NCBI GenBank assembly: GCA_002373505.1
Contig: DFKE01000014.1
Span: 1 to 64,000, forward strand
DNA: 64,000 nucleotides
Direction: 5' to 3'
Source: Bacteroidales bacterium UBA3653
GTDB lineage: Bacteria; Bacteroidota; Bacteroidia; Bacteroidales; Paludibacteraceae
This document shows, piece by piece, positions 15,552 to 22,842 of this stretch (position 1 is its first letter; the number at the start of each line of letters is the position of its first letter). A program made the position numbers and the translations under genes. The notes under the pieces are model-generated. The model was given only the letters and a program-made list of their open reading frames with translations, was not told the origin of the DNA and searched no databases.

Positions 15552-16625
15552 TCACTCGATAATCAGTTTGATGCGGAAGCCGCGGGTGGTGGGTTCTTCG
15601 ATGAGTTCCTTCACTTGCGGACGGAGGGAAGCACGGGCGGCGTCGGTCAGAGGCGAGGCGCTGAGGTGCTCCACCATGAAATCCAATGCCGTCACGCCGG
15701 AGAGTTCGGTGTGCGTCAGACGCAGCGTGAGCGGACGGAAAGACTGCATGTGGGTGAAGAGCATCTCCTTGATAAGCGAATAAGCGAGTTCGGCTTTCTC
15801 GGTGATGTTGTACTTGAGGCAGAACTGATTGAGCCCGGTGTGGATCTGCAGGTAATCGAAGTCGTCCGAGTCAATCTCATAGACGAGTTTCTGGATGCGG
15901 TTGACGAACGCCTTGGTGGCCGAATGGACGGGGTGTTCGAAGATCTGTTCGGGCGTGCCGTCCTCGTAGATAATACCTTCGTTCATGAAGAAGACACGTG
16001 TGCTCACGTCGCGTGCGAAACGCATCTCGTGGGTGACAATCAGCATGGTCAGACCGCTTTTCGCCAACTGGCGGATGACGGAGAGCACTTCGCCTACCAT
16101 GGTAGGGTCAAGCGCCGAGGTGGGCTCGTCGAAGAGAATGACTTCCGGGTGCATGGCAAGGGAACGAGCGATGGCTACACGCTGTTTCTGTCCGCCGGAA
16201 AGGGAGGACGGATAGACATCGGCTTTCTGCGCCATGCCTACTTTCTTGAGCAGCTCCATCGCTTCTTCTTTGGCTTGCGCCTCGGGCAGTTTCAGCAGTT
16301 GCATCGGGGCGTAGGTGATATTCTCCAGCACGGTCATGTGCTCGAAGAGGTTGAAGGACTGGAAGACCATGCCCATCTTACGGCGCAGCCGGTCCAGCGG
16401 ATAGCCGGGCGCGGTGATGTTCTCGCCGTTGACGATGATCTCGCCGGAGGTGGGTGGTTCGAGCATGTTGATTGCACGCAGAAGCGTACTCTTGCCGGTG
16501 CCCGAAGGACCGATGATGGAGATCACTTCGCCTTTTTCTATGGTGCAGTTCACATCCTTGAGGACGGTCAGAGACGACCCGTCCGGATTGATGAAGGTTT
16601 TGCTGAGATGATGGATGGTTATCAT
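15552..16625 (-). CDS. Polar amino acid ABC transporter ATPase with a C-terminal extension
   Basis: 357 residues. Residues 1-240 form a GlnQ-type ABC ATPase: Walker A GPSGTGKS near 39-46, Q-loop FQSFNLFEHMTVLENI, signature LSGGQKQRVAIARS, Walker B VILFDEPTSALDP, switch THEMRFARD. Normal GlnQ proteins end there. This one continues for about 115 residues (IQKLVYEIDSDDFDYL to GFRIKLIIE) with an ALDFMVEH segment and a final beta strand, unlike a known regulatory domain but reminiscent of small HATPase-like modules. It lies downstream of the fused binding-protein/permease with a repeat array between them, so together they form an importer for an amino acid or related small molecule. Confidence 0.85.
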   Translation of the reverse strand: MITIHHLSKTFINPDGSSLTVLKDVNCTIEKGEVISIIGPSGTGKSTLLRAINMLEPPTSGEIIVNGENITAPGYPLDRLRRKMGMVFQSFNLFEHMTVLENITYAPMQLLKLPEAQAKEEAMELLKKVGMAQKADVYPSSLSGGQKQRVAIARSLAMHPEVILFDEPTSALDPTMVGEVLSVIRQLAKSGLTMLIVTHEMRFARDVSTRVFFMNEGIIYEDGTPEQIFEHPVHSATKAFVNRIQKLVYEIDSDDFDYLQIHTGLNQFCLKYNITEKAELAYSLIKEMLFTHMQSFRPLTLRLTHTELSGVTALDFMVEHLSASPLTDAARASLRPQVKELIEEPTTRGFRIKLIIE

Positions 16626-16628
16626 AGG

Positions 16629-16672
16629 ATGTACGATTTACGAATGTACGATGTACGATTTATTTACGAAGG
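16629..16672. repeat. Operon-junction array (ATGTACG family)
   Basis: ATGTACG units spaced 7-8 nt, interrupted by ATTTACGA, filling the gap between the permease stop codon and the ATPase ATG. The permease C-terminal LRK and its TAA are encoded by the array. Confidence 0.75.
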
Positions 16673-18096
16673 AGGCACAGGCTCAACGTTTTGCGGATGA
16701 GCCAGGCGAGAATGAAATAGATGATTGTGATGACGAGCAGCGGAATGAGTGCATCGAACGTGCGGGAACGGATGAGGTCACTGGCACGCGTCAGGTCGGC
16801 GATAGCGATATAACCCACAATAGAGGTGTTCTTCAGCAGCGAGATACACTCGCCTGTGTAGAGCGGCAGACCTTTGCGCAGCGCCTGCGGGAAGACGATG
16901 CCCATGAAGGTCTTGAAGGGCGTGAAGCCGAGACTCAGTCCGGCTTCGGTCTGCCCTTTGGGTACCGCGGAGATAGAGGTGTCGAAGATACTTCCCGCCG
17001 AGGACGCAAAGCACATGGCGAACGCTATGATTGCGACCAGTGTAGCACTCATGCCGGAGTTGGCGAAGACCACATAGAACAGGATGAGCAGCAAGACAAG
17101 TGTCGGAATGCCGTTGATGAAATCGCCGTATAGGTCCGCCAGTCCGCGCAGCCATCTGCGCTTGGAGCGACGGCAGGCACATACGCCTATGCCGAGAATA
17201 GTACCTAAAAGAATAGCAAAGAACGTAATCTTGACAGTCTCCACAAGGCCGTCCCAGATGAGTTTGATGCGGTTCTCTTTGATGAGGTTCATGTGAATGC
17301 GCTCCCCCAGCCCCATACGTGCGTCATGGGAGTGGTCCACGATGAAATAGCCCGGGTGGCATTTATAGTACGGGGCAGAGAAATCCATCGATTTCTGACG
17401 TTCCTCCGTGATAAAAAGACAGCCGGAGAACACATCCGCCTTGCCGGTGTTGATTGCCATGATAGCCGAGCCGATGTCCACAAACTGCATCTCAAAGGGT
17501 CTGCCGACGGAATGCGCAAAACGCTGGAGGATATCGACATCCAAGCCTTGCCACTTACCGCCTTCGCCCACATAACTGATCGGGGCTATATTCACAGCGC
17601 AGACACAATACAGGGGCTTGGCTCCTTCGGGAATGGTATAGGCAGGCTCCTCCACATAAGGCCCACCGTTGATCCAGTAGTTGGTGATGCCTTCCAGCGG
17701 AGCAGAGGCAAGGAAGGCGTTGAGTTGCTCGGCTATCTCGGTGTTGCCTTTGCGGATGGCAAAAGCCACATCGAAACATTCGTCTCCGACAAAGGCTTTT
17801 TTCATGCCCAGACGCTTTAGGTCCGCCTTAGTGAGCATCACTTCGTCGCTCACATAGACATCGGCGTGCCCTTGCCGCACAGCCTGCACGCCATCGGCTT
17901 CATTGGCTACAAGGAAAAGCTGCACGTCGGTGCGTTTCTCGTACTTCTGTTGGTAATAACTGCCGTTGGAGGCTGCCAGTACAAGGCCGGTGAGATCCTC
18001 TTCCGATTTGGGCTCCCGAAAGTCCTCACCACCGGAACAGGCAGAAAGCAGTCCGGCGAAAGCAAGAAGCAGGAGTGTCAGTCGATACATTTTCAT
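16660..18096 (-). CDS. Fused amino-acid-binding lipoprotein and permease
   Basis: 478 residues from MKMYRLTLLLLAFAGLLSAC, a lipoprotein signal peptide with lipobox LLSAC. The periplasmic part has two binding-protein-like lobes: an incomplete first (about 30-150, ending in AFAIRKGNTEIAEQLNAFL) and a more complete second (about 165-270: ISYVGEGGKWQGLDVDILQRF, IMAINTGKADVFSGCLFITEERQKSMDFSAPYY). The C-terminal 200 residues are a HisM/GlnP-type permease with EAGLSLGFTPFKTFMGIVFPQAL as the EAA coupling loop. The start at 18096 gives the lipoprotein signal; a longer in-frame start would overlap the preceding gene. The ATPase follows directly. An importer for a polar amino acid or D-amino acid is inferred from the operon. 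Confidence 0.8.
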   Translation of the reverse strand: MKMYRLTLLLLAFAGLLSACSGGEDFREPKSEEDLTGLVLAASNGSYYQQKYEKRTDVQLFLVANEADGVQAVRQGHADVYVSDEVMLTKADLKRLGMKKAFVGDECFDVAFAIRKGNTEIAEQLNAFLASAPLEGITNYWINGGPYVEEPAYTIPEGAKPLYCVCAVNIAPISYVGEGGKWQGLDVDILQRFAHSVGRPFEMQFVDIGSAIMAINTGKADVFSGCLFITEERQKSMDFSAPYYKCHPGYFIVDHSHDARMGLGERIHMNLIKENRIKLIWDGLVETVKITFFAILLGTILGIGVCACRRSKRRWLRGLADLYGDFINGIPTLVLLLILFYVVFANSGMSATLVAIIAFAMCFASSAGSIFDTSISAVPKGQTEAGLSLGFTPFKTFMGIVFPQALRKGLPLYTGECISLLKNTSIVGYIAIADLTRASDLIRSRTFDALIPLLVITIIYFILAWLIRKTLSLCLLRK

Positions 18097-18112
18097 TGTT
18101 GTGTATTGTGTG

Positions 18113-21037
18113 TCAGTTGTTTTTTCTTGTGTATTCTCCATCCGTTGCCATCCAGAGAATTTCAATGGGATGGTAGGCGTGTATGCCGGTGGTGTCGGCT
18201 ATCTGGGTGCGGCAGGAGGTTCCGGGCGCAGCAACATAGATAGAGGGATTCGCCGCTTGGGCTTTCTTCAGAGCCGGCACCAGCGTGGTATTGGCTACGC
18301 GCATAGAGTCCTCATAGTGCTTCGCTTCGTAGCCGAAGGAGCCCGCCATGCCGCAGCAGCCGGAAGGAATGACATGTACCTCTAATCCTTTGACGAGCCG
18401 CAGCAGCGAGGCGGTTTTCTCGATGCCTACCAACGCTTTCTGGTGGCAATGGCCGTGCAGCCACAGTTCGCCTTGCAGTTCGCCGAAAGCTTCTTGAGAC
18501 AGCCGTCCGGCTTCCACTTCGCGCAGCAGAAACTCGTCGTAGAGCAGGCAGTTATGACCCAGTCGTTTGGCATCCTCACGCAGGCTTTCGGGCACCAGAC
18601 GCGGGTACTCGTCGCGGAAGGAGAGGATGCACGAAGGCTCGATACCCACCAGCGGCGTGTCAGCGGAGATGAGGTCTTTGAGCTGTTCCACATTGCGTTT
18701 TGCATAGCGAGAAGCCTGTTTGAGACAACCCTTGCTGATTGCCGCCCTGCCGCTCTCTACGTGCTTGGGGATGATCACATGATAGCCGAAGCGTGTCAAG
18801 AGTTGGGCGAAACGCAGACCCAGTTCCGCCTCCGCACGGTTTGTGAACTCGTCGGCGAAGAGATAGACGGTTTTAGTTGAAAGTTTGAGATTGTTTGAAA
18901 TTGTTTGAGATTGTTTGACAACTGACTGCTGATGGCTGATGGCTGAATTCTTATTCACCAGCCACCGCATGGAGTGGCGGCTGAGGGTGGGAATATGGCG
19001 TTCGGCAGCGAAACCCACTACCCTTTTGATAACCGAAGAGGTCCAACAGTTGGTAGCAAAGAAATTATAGATACCGGGGATAAGTCCTCCGAGCGTCTCG
19101 ATGTCCGCCATGTGCGCTACCAGCCATGTGCGGAAAGGCACATGCGAGTGGCTGTACCGCTCTTGCAGGATCTCGCTTCTGAGACGCGTCATGTCCACGT
19201 TGCTCGGGCACTCGCTATGGCAGGCTTTGCACGCCAGGCAGGAGTCCAGCACCGTTTTTACTTCCTCGGAATAGATACCGTCCGGCGAGTTGGCAATCAT
19301 CTCACGGAGCACGTTCGCCCTCGCGCGTGTTGAGAATAGTTCATCGCCGGTCGCTTTGTAAGCCGGGCACATCGTACCGCCTATGACCGCCGACTTGCGG
19401 CAGTCCCCTGCCCCGTTACATTGCTCAAGACAATTGAGAATGGAGAGTTGAGAATTGAGAATTTTCGTATAACTCTGAAACCTCAGATATTCGTCCATCG
19501 GCGGGGTGTCCACAATCTTACCCATATTGAACAGCCCTTCGGGGTCCCAGGTGCGTTTGAGGCTGCGCATCATCTCATAGACCTCATTGCCGTACATCAG
19601 CGGGATAAACTCTCCCCGCAGGCGTCCGTCGCCGTGTTCGCCGGAGAGACAGCCGTGGTGTTTCTTCACCAGTGCCGCAGTCCGTTCCGCTACCTGACGG
19701 AAGAGTTGGCGGTCATGCTCTTTGTGCAAATCCAGCACCGGACGCAGATGCAGTTCGCCCGTAGATATATGTCCATAATAGACGCAGTCCAGACCCAGTT
19801 CCACCATCATCGCCCGGAAGTCTTTCATATAGGCTTCCATCCGCTCCGGCGCTACCGCAGTGTCTTCTACCACGCCGACGGGTTTGGCGTCGCCCGACAT
19901 GACCGACAGCACGCCCAAGCCTGCTTTACGCAGCGCCCATACGCGGCTCACATCGCTGCCATAGACGGTGGTGACGGTATGCGAAATGCCGGACTGCTTC
20001 ATTGCTTCTATGAACGCCTCTGCCTGCTTGTCCAGCTCCGCACGTGTCGCGGCTCTGAACTCCGCCACGATGATTGCAGCCGGCGTGCCATCGACAAAGA
20101 AGAGGTTCTTGCTTGCCTCTATGTTCGTGCGGGCGAGGTCGATGATCTTGCCGTCAATCAGTTCCACAGCGGTAGGCTGGCAACCCAGTGCGATGAGGTT
20201 GGTACGCCAGCTGTCGTCCATTCCGTTCAGGTGTACGCAGACTACCATCTGCTCTTTCGGCGGCAAGACATCCAATGAAAGAGTGATCTCAGTCACGAAA
20301 CAAAGGGTGCCTTCCGAGCCCGTGATGAGTGCAGGCAGGTTGAGGTCCCTGCCCTCGCCATAGACATCCAGACACTCGTCTATCGCATATCCGCACGAAC
20401 GGCGACGGATAGACTTGTCCGGAAAGGCATCCCGTACCTCCTGCATCACTTGTCCGTCCCGCTGCCATCCGCGCAGTTGCGCCAAGATAGCATCCATCAG
20501 AGACTTCTCTCCTTCGTACATCGTACATCCGTCCTTCGTACATTGCACTTCGTGCATTGTTCCGTCCGCTAACATGACCCACAGTCCCACTACATGGTAG
20601 CGCGTGGAGCCATAGACGAGGCTGTGCGTGCCGCAGGAGTTATTACCCACCATGCCGCCTATGCAGCAGCGGTTGGAGGTAGAGGTCTCCGGCGAGAAGA
20701 ACAGCCCGTACGGACGGAGCGCGATGTTCAGTTCGTCACGCACCACGCCGGGTTGCACACGGGCTATGCGCCGTTCGGGGTCGATGGAGAGGATACGGTT
20801 CATGTACCGGCTCACATCTACTACAATACCGCTGCCTACCACCTGTCCTGCTATACTCGTTCCGCCGGCACGGGGAATGAGGTGCGTCTTGCGCCGGCGT
20901 GCTTCGTCTATCAGCGCACGCAGGTCGTCCTCCGTCTTGGGGTACGCCACCGCCAGAGGCATCTCGCGATAGGCACTCGCGTCCGTGGCATACGCCATCC
21001 GGTGCAACGCGTCGGTATGTAGCCGGGGAGTGGTCAT
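18113..21037 (-). CDS. D-lactate-dehydrogenase-like FAD/Fe-S oxidoreductase
   Basis: 974 residues. N-terminal FAD-binding (PCMH type, about 30-230: VAYPKTEDDLRALIDEARR, LIPRAGGTSIAGQ, NRCCIGGMVGNNSCG), FAD-linked oxidase C-terminal domain (about 240-510: GHISTGELHLRP, GEHGDGRLRGEF), a 4Fe-4S segment near 590 (CLACKACHSECPSNV), and CCG cysteine-rich domains at about 700-950 (GIEPSC, HGHCHQKAL, SGCCGMAGSFGYE). This matches large fused D-lactate or 2-hydroxyacid dehydrogenases that feed electrons to the quinone pool at the membrane. Three repeat arrays lie in frame within it (18881-18949, 19432-19466, 20511-20560). It follows the dipeptidase by 3 nt and precedes the transporter. Confidence 0.85.
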   Translation of the reverse strand: MTTPRLHTDALHRMAYATDASAYREMPLAVAYPKTEDDLRALIDEARRRKTHLIPRAGGTSIAGQVVGSGIVVDVSRYMNRILSIDPERRIARVQPGVVRDELNIALRPYGLFFSPETSTSNRCCIGGMVGNNSCGTHSLVYGSTRYHVVGLWVMLADGTMHEVQCTKDGCTMYEGEKSLMDAILAQLRGWQRDGQVMQEVRDAFPDKSIRRRSCGYAIDECLDVYGEGRDLNLPALITGSEGTLCFVTEITLSLDVLPPKEQMVVCVHLNGMDDSWRTNLIALGCQPTAVELIDGKIIDLARTNIEASKNLFFVDGTPAAIIVAEFRAATRAELDKQAEAFIEAMKQSGISHTVTTVYGSDVSRVWALRKAGLGVLSVMSGDAKPVGVVEDTAVAPERMEAYMKDFRAMMVELGLDCVYYGHISTGELHLRPVLDLHKEHDRQLFRQVAERTAALVKKHHGCLSGEHGDGRLRGEFIPLMYGNEVYEMMRSLKRTWDPEGLFNMGKIVDTPPMDEYLRFQSYTKILNSQLSILNCLEQCNGAGDCRKSAVIGGTMCPAYKATGDELFSTRARANVLREMIANSPDGIYSEEVKTVLDSCLACKACHSECPSNVDMTRLRSEILQERYSHSHVPFRTWLVAHMADIETLGGLIPGIYNFFATNCWTSSVIKRVVGFAAERHIPTLSRHSMRWLVNKNSAISHQQSVVKQSQTISNNLKLSTKTVYLFADEFTNRAEAELGLRFAQLLTRFGYHVIIPKHVESGRAAISKGCLKQASRYAKRNVEQLKDLISADTPLVGIEPSCILSFRDEYPRLVPESLREDAKRLGHNCLLYDEFLLREVEAGRLSQEAFGELQGELWLHGHCHQKALVGIEKTASLLRLVKGLEVHVIPSGCCGMAGSFGYEAKHYEDSMRVANTTLVPALKKAQAANPSIYVAAPGTSCRTQIADTTGIHAYHPIEILWMATDGEYTRKNN
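18881..18949. repeat. In-frame array in the FAD/Fe-S oxidoreductase
   Basis: Four roughly 10-nt units of TTGTTTGAGA type followed by GCTGATG-type 7-nt units. They encode a polar, Ser/Gln-rich linker (HQQSVVKQSQTI) between the Fe-S and CCG domains. Confidence 0.75.
19432..19466. repeat. In-frame 5 x 7-nt array (AATTGAG family)
   Basis: Units AATTGAG, AATGGAG, AGTTGAG, AATTGAG, AATTTTC. Read on the minus strand they encode ILNSQLSILNC inside the FAD/Fe-S oxidoreductase. Confidence 0.85.
20511..20560. repeat. In-frame array (CCTTCGTACAT family)
   Basis: CCTTCGTACAT / CGTACATCCGT / CCTTCGTACAT / TGCACTTCG units encode EVQCTKDGCTMYEGE in the FAD domain of the oxidoreductase. The same family occurs at 16629, 21722, 32556 and 43494. 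Confidence 0.8.
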
Positions 21038-21040
21038 TGC

Positions 21041-21784
21041 CTATAATTGCCTTACAGGAAAATCAAAATAAGTATCAGGGAAAGGCTCGTTGCGGAGGGT
21101 GAAATGCCACCACTCGCTGTCTATAGGTTCGAAGCCGTGACGGGTCATCGCCTTGCGCAAGATGAGACGGTTCTCGGACTGGCGGTAGAGCTTGCAGGAG
21201 TAGTCCGGATGGCTCTCCTCGCCGAACCAGTCAAACGGCGAGCCCATGTCCAACTCCTTGCCTGTAGCTGCATCGATAAGCGTCAGATCGACTGTCGAAC
21301 CGCGCGAATGGGATGAGCGCGCGTAGATATATCCCTGCTCAAAGAGCAGCGACTTGTCCACCATGGGGTAGAAAATCTTCTTCATCGCCGTGTCCTGTAC
21401 GTTCTCCGCCCAGCGGATGAAATGGTTGACGGCGGTCTGCGGGCGGTAGGTGTCCCAAATTTTGAGGCGGTAGCCGTACGCTTTCAGTTCGTCGCTGACG
21501 GCTTTGAGCGAGTCTGCCGCCTGGCGTGTCATGAGTGCCACCGGCTGCTCGTAACCGTCGATGCGCTCGCCTACGAAATTATACGTGCTGTAATAGCGGA
21601 TCTCCAAAATCGCATCGGGAATGATGTCTGTCAGATTGACAAACGCACTGCTGTCTTTCTCCGGCTCGGGAGCAGGCTGCTGTTTTTGGCACGAGAGCAA
21701 CAATATAAGGGACAAAGGGATGATGTACAATGTACGAAGGAACGATGGACGATGTACGAAGGAGGATTTACGAAGATATTTCAT
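21041..21784 (-). CDS. VanX-type D-Ala-D-Ala dipeptidase, lipoprotein
   Basis: 247 residues from MKYLRKSSFVHRPSF, leading into the lipoprotein signal LILLLSC. The VanX/Ddp family (M15D) is recognised from DAILEIRYYSTYNFVGERIDGY, KIWDTYRPQTAV, the zinc motif SSHSRGSTVDLTL (His and Asp ligands) and SEWWHF near the end (catalytic Glu and His ligand). It would hydrolyse D-alanyl-D-alanine at the cell envelope, releasing D-alanine. The ATG at 21784 is preferred over one at 21814 that would leave almost no leader. The stop is 3 nt before the FAD/Fe-S gene, so dipeptidase, oxidoreductase and importer form one operon. An array at 21722-21775 encodes part of the signal-peptide n-region. Confidence 0.85.
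   Translation of the reverse strand: MKYLRKSSFVHRPSFLRTLYIIPLSLILLLSCQKQQPAPEPEKDSSAFVNLTDIIPDAILEIRYYSTYNFVGERIDGYEQPVALMTRQAADSLKAVSDELKAYGYRLKIWDTYRPQTAVNHFIRWAENVQDTAMKKIFYPMVDKSLLFEQGYIYARSSHSRGSTVDLTLIDAATGKELDMGSPFDWFGEESHPDYSCKLYRQSENRLILRKAMTRHGFEPIDSEWWHFTLRNEPFPDTYFDFPVRQL
21722..21775. repeat. In-frame array (GATGTACGAAGGA family) in the dipeptidase signal peptide
   Basis: TGTACGAAGGA and GATGTACGAAGGA units encode the residues just before the lipoprotein hydrophobic core. Confidence 0.7.
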
Positions 21785-21825
21785 ATGCTGATGTATGATT
21801 CGGTCGGTATTCATTAAAAACGCCG

Positions 21826-21856
21826 CAAAGGTACAAAAAAAATTGCATATATGCAA
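21826..21856 (-). promoter_or_regulatory. Promoter of the dipeptidase/FAD/ABC operon
   Basis: Minus strand TTG (in TTGCATAT), 20 nt, TACCTTTG. Confidence 0.75.
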
Positions 21857-21879
21857 AAAAAACTGAATGAAGACGAAAA

Positions 21880-21909
21880 AAGAGAGTGTGTTTATGAAAC
21901 ACACCCTCC
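21880..21909 (-). terminator. Rho-independent terminator of the winged-helix gene
   Basis: Minus strand hairpin with an 8-bp perfect core (GTGTGTTT, loop, AAACACAC), flanked by GAG/CTC and followed by TTTTTT. A second hairpin, TAGCAGA / TCTGCTA at 21918-21936, lies just before it. Confidence 0.75.
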
Positions 21910-21940
21910 TTCGGATTTAGCAGAACTACTCTGCTATAAA

Positions 21941-22114
21941 TTAGTTTGCGGGAGCCCATTTGCAACGGACGGGCGAAACGATGGCGCCTTCTTTCTTGAG
22001 TTCGGCAAAGGCTTTGTCCACCTCCTTGCGGTCTACGCCGAGCGCGGTGGTTACCTCGCCTGCCGAAACAGGCTTGCCTGCTGCACGCATGGCAGCTAAT
22101 ACTTGCTCCTTCAT
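21941..22114 (-). CDS. Small winged-helix protein
   Basis: 57 residues: MKEQVLAAMRAAGKPVSAGE, VTTALGVDRKEVDKAFAELK, then KEGAIVSPVRCKWAPAN. The pattern of two helices (K-EQVLAAM and AGEVTTALG) and a recognition helix (DRKEVDKAFAELKK) with a GAIVSPVRCKW wing matches tiny single-domain winged-helix proteins of gut Bacteroidetes. A DNA- or nucleotide-binding role is likely but the targets are unknown. It is transcribed after the glutathione peroxidase gene across a 7-nt array and followed by a strong terminator. Confidence 0.75.
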   Translation of the reverse strand: MKEQVLAAMRAAGKPVSAGEVTTALGVDRKEVDKAFAELKKEGAIVSPVRCKWAPAN

Positions 22115-22117
22115 GGA

Positions 22118-22150
22118 AATTATGAATTATGAATTACGAATTACAAATTA
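22118..22150. repeat. Operon-junction 7-nt array
   Basis: AATTATG, AATTATG, AATTACG, AATTACA, running into the peroxidase stop codon on one side and to 4 nt from the winged-helix ATG on the other. Confidence 0.85.
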
Positions 22151-22720
22151 GAGCAGTTTTACTATTTCTGCTTCGATGTCTTCGGGTTTGGTGGTAGGTG
22201 CGAAGCGTCCTACGACCTTGCCTTCGCGGTCAAGAAGGAACTTAGTGAAGTTCCAACGGATGTCGGAGTCCTTCTTGTAGGTCTTGCTGATGGTCTTCAG
22301 CATCTTGGCTGTAGCTTTAGCCTTCAAACCTTCGTATTTCTCCTCCGGACCGTTCTCCTTGAGGTAGGTGAATACCGGACTCTCATTCTCGCCGTTCACC
22401 TCTATTTTCGCAAACTGCGGGAAAGATACTTTGTATTTCAGCTGGCAGAAAGAGACGATCTCTTCTTCCGTTCCCGGAGCTTGCTGACCAAACTGGTTGC
22501 AAGGGAAATCAAGGATTACCAGCCCCTGGTCCTTGTATTTCTTATAGAGGTTTTCGAGTGCCTCGTACTGGGGCGTAAAGCCGCAGCCTGTAGCAGTATT
22601 AACAACTAAGAGAACTTTGCCTTTGTAGTCCTCCAACTTCACTTCATTCTTCTTGGTGTCCAACACCGTAAAATCATAGATACTCATAACTGTAAGTAAT
22701 ATTATTAATAAATTTTTCAT
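22148..22720 (-). CDS. Glutathione peroxidase-family thiol peroxidase
   Basis: 190 residues from the ATG at 22720. The GPx family is recognised from MSIYDFTVLDTKKNEVKLED, NTATGCGFTPQYEALE (peroxidatic Cys in place of Sec), LDFPCNQFGQQAPGT (Gln of the tetrad, resolving Cys) and RWNFTKFLLDREGKVVGRFAP (Trp/Asn). Bacterial cysteine GPx enzymes use thioredoxin to reduce hydroperoxides. An alternative start at MSIYDF (22687) gives the usual cytoplasmic length. The longer start adds a short hydrophobic MKNLLIILLTV segment that is too short to be a convincing signal peptide. Confidence 0.85.
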   Translation of the reverse strand: MKNLLIILLTVMSIYDFTVLDTKKNEVKLEDYKGKVLLVVNTATGCGFTPQYEALENLYKKYKDQGLVILDFPCNQFGQQAPGTEEEIVSFCQLKYKVSFPQFAKIEVNGENESPVFTYLKENGPEEKYEGLKAKATAKMLKTISKTYKKDSDIRWNFTKFLLDREGKVVGRFAPTTKPEDIEAEIVKLL

Positions 22721-22753
22721 CCTATTCTTTCTTTGTTTATATCGTTTACGATA

Positions 22754-22784
22754 CAAAAGTACTGCTTTTTATCTATTCTTGCAA
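22754..22784 (-). promoter_or_regulatory. Promoter of the glutathione peroxidase gene
   Basis: Minus strand TTG (in TTGCAAGA), 20 nt, TACTTTTG. Confidence 0.7.
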
Positions 22785-22842
22785 ATTTTACGGTCATTTA
22801 TACTTATTTTCTTAATGACAGTATATCTTTTGTTAAAAACAG

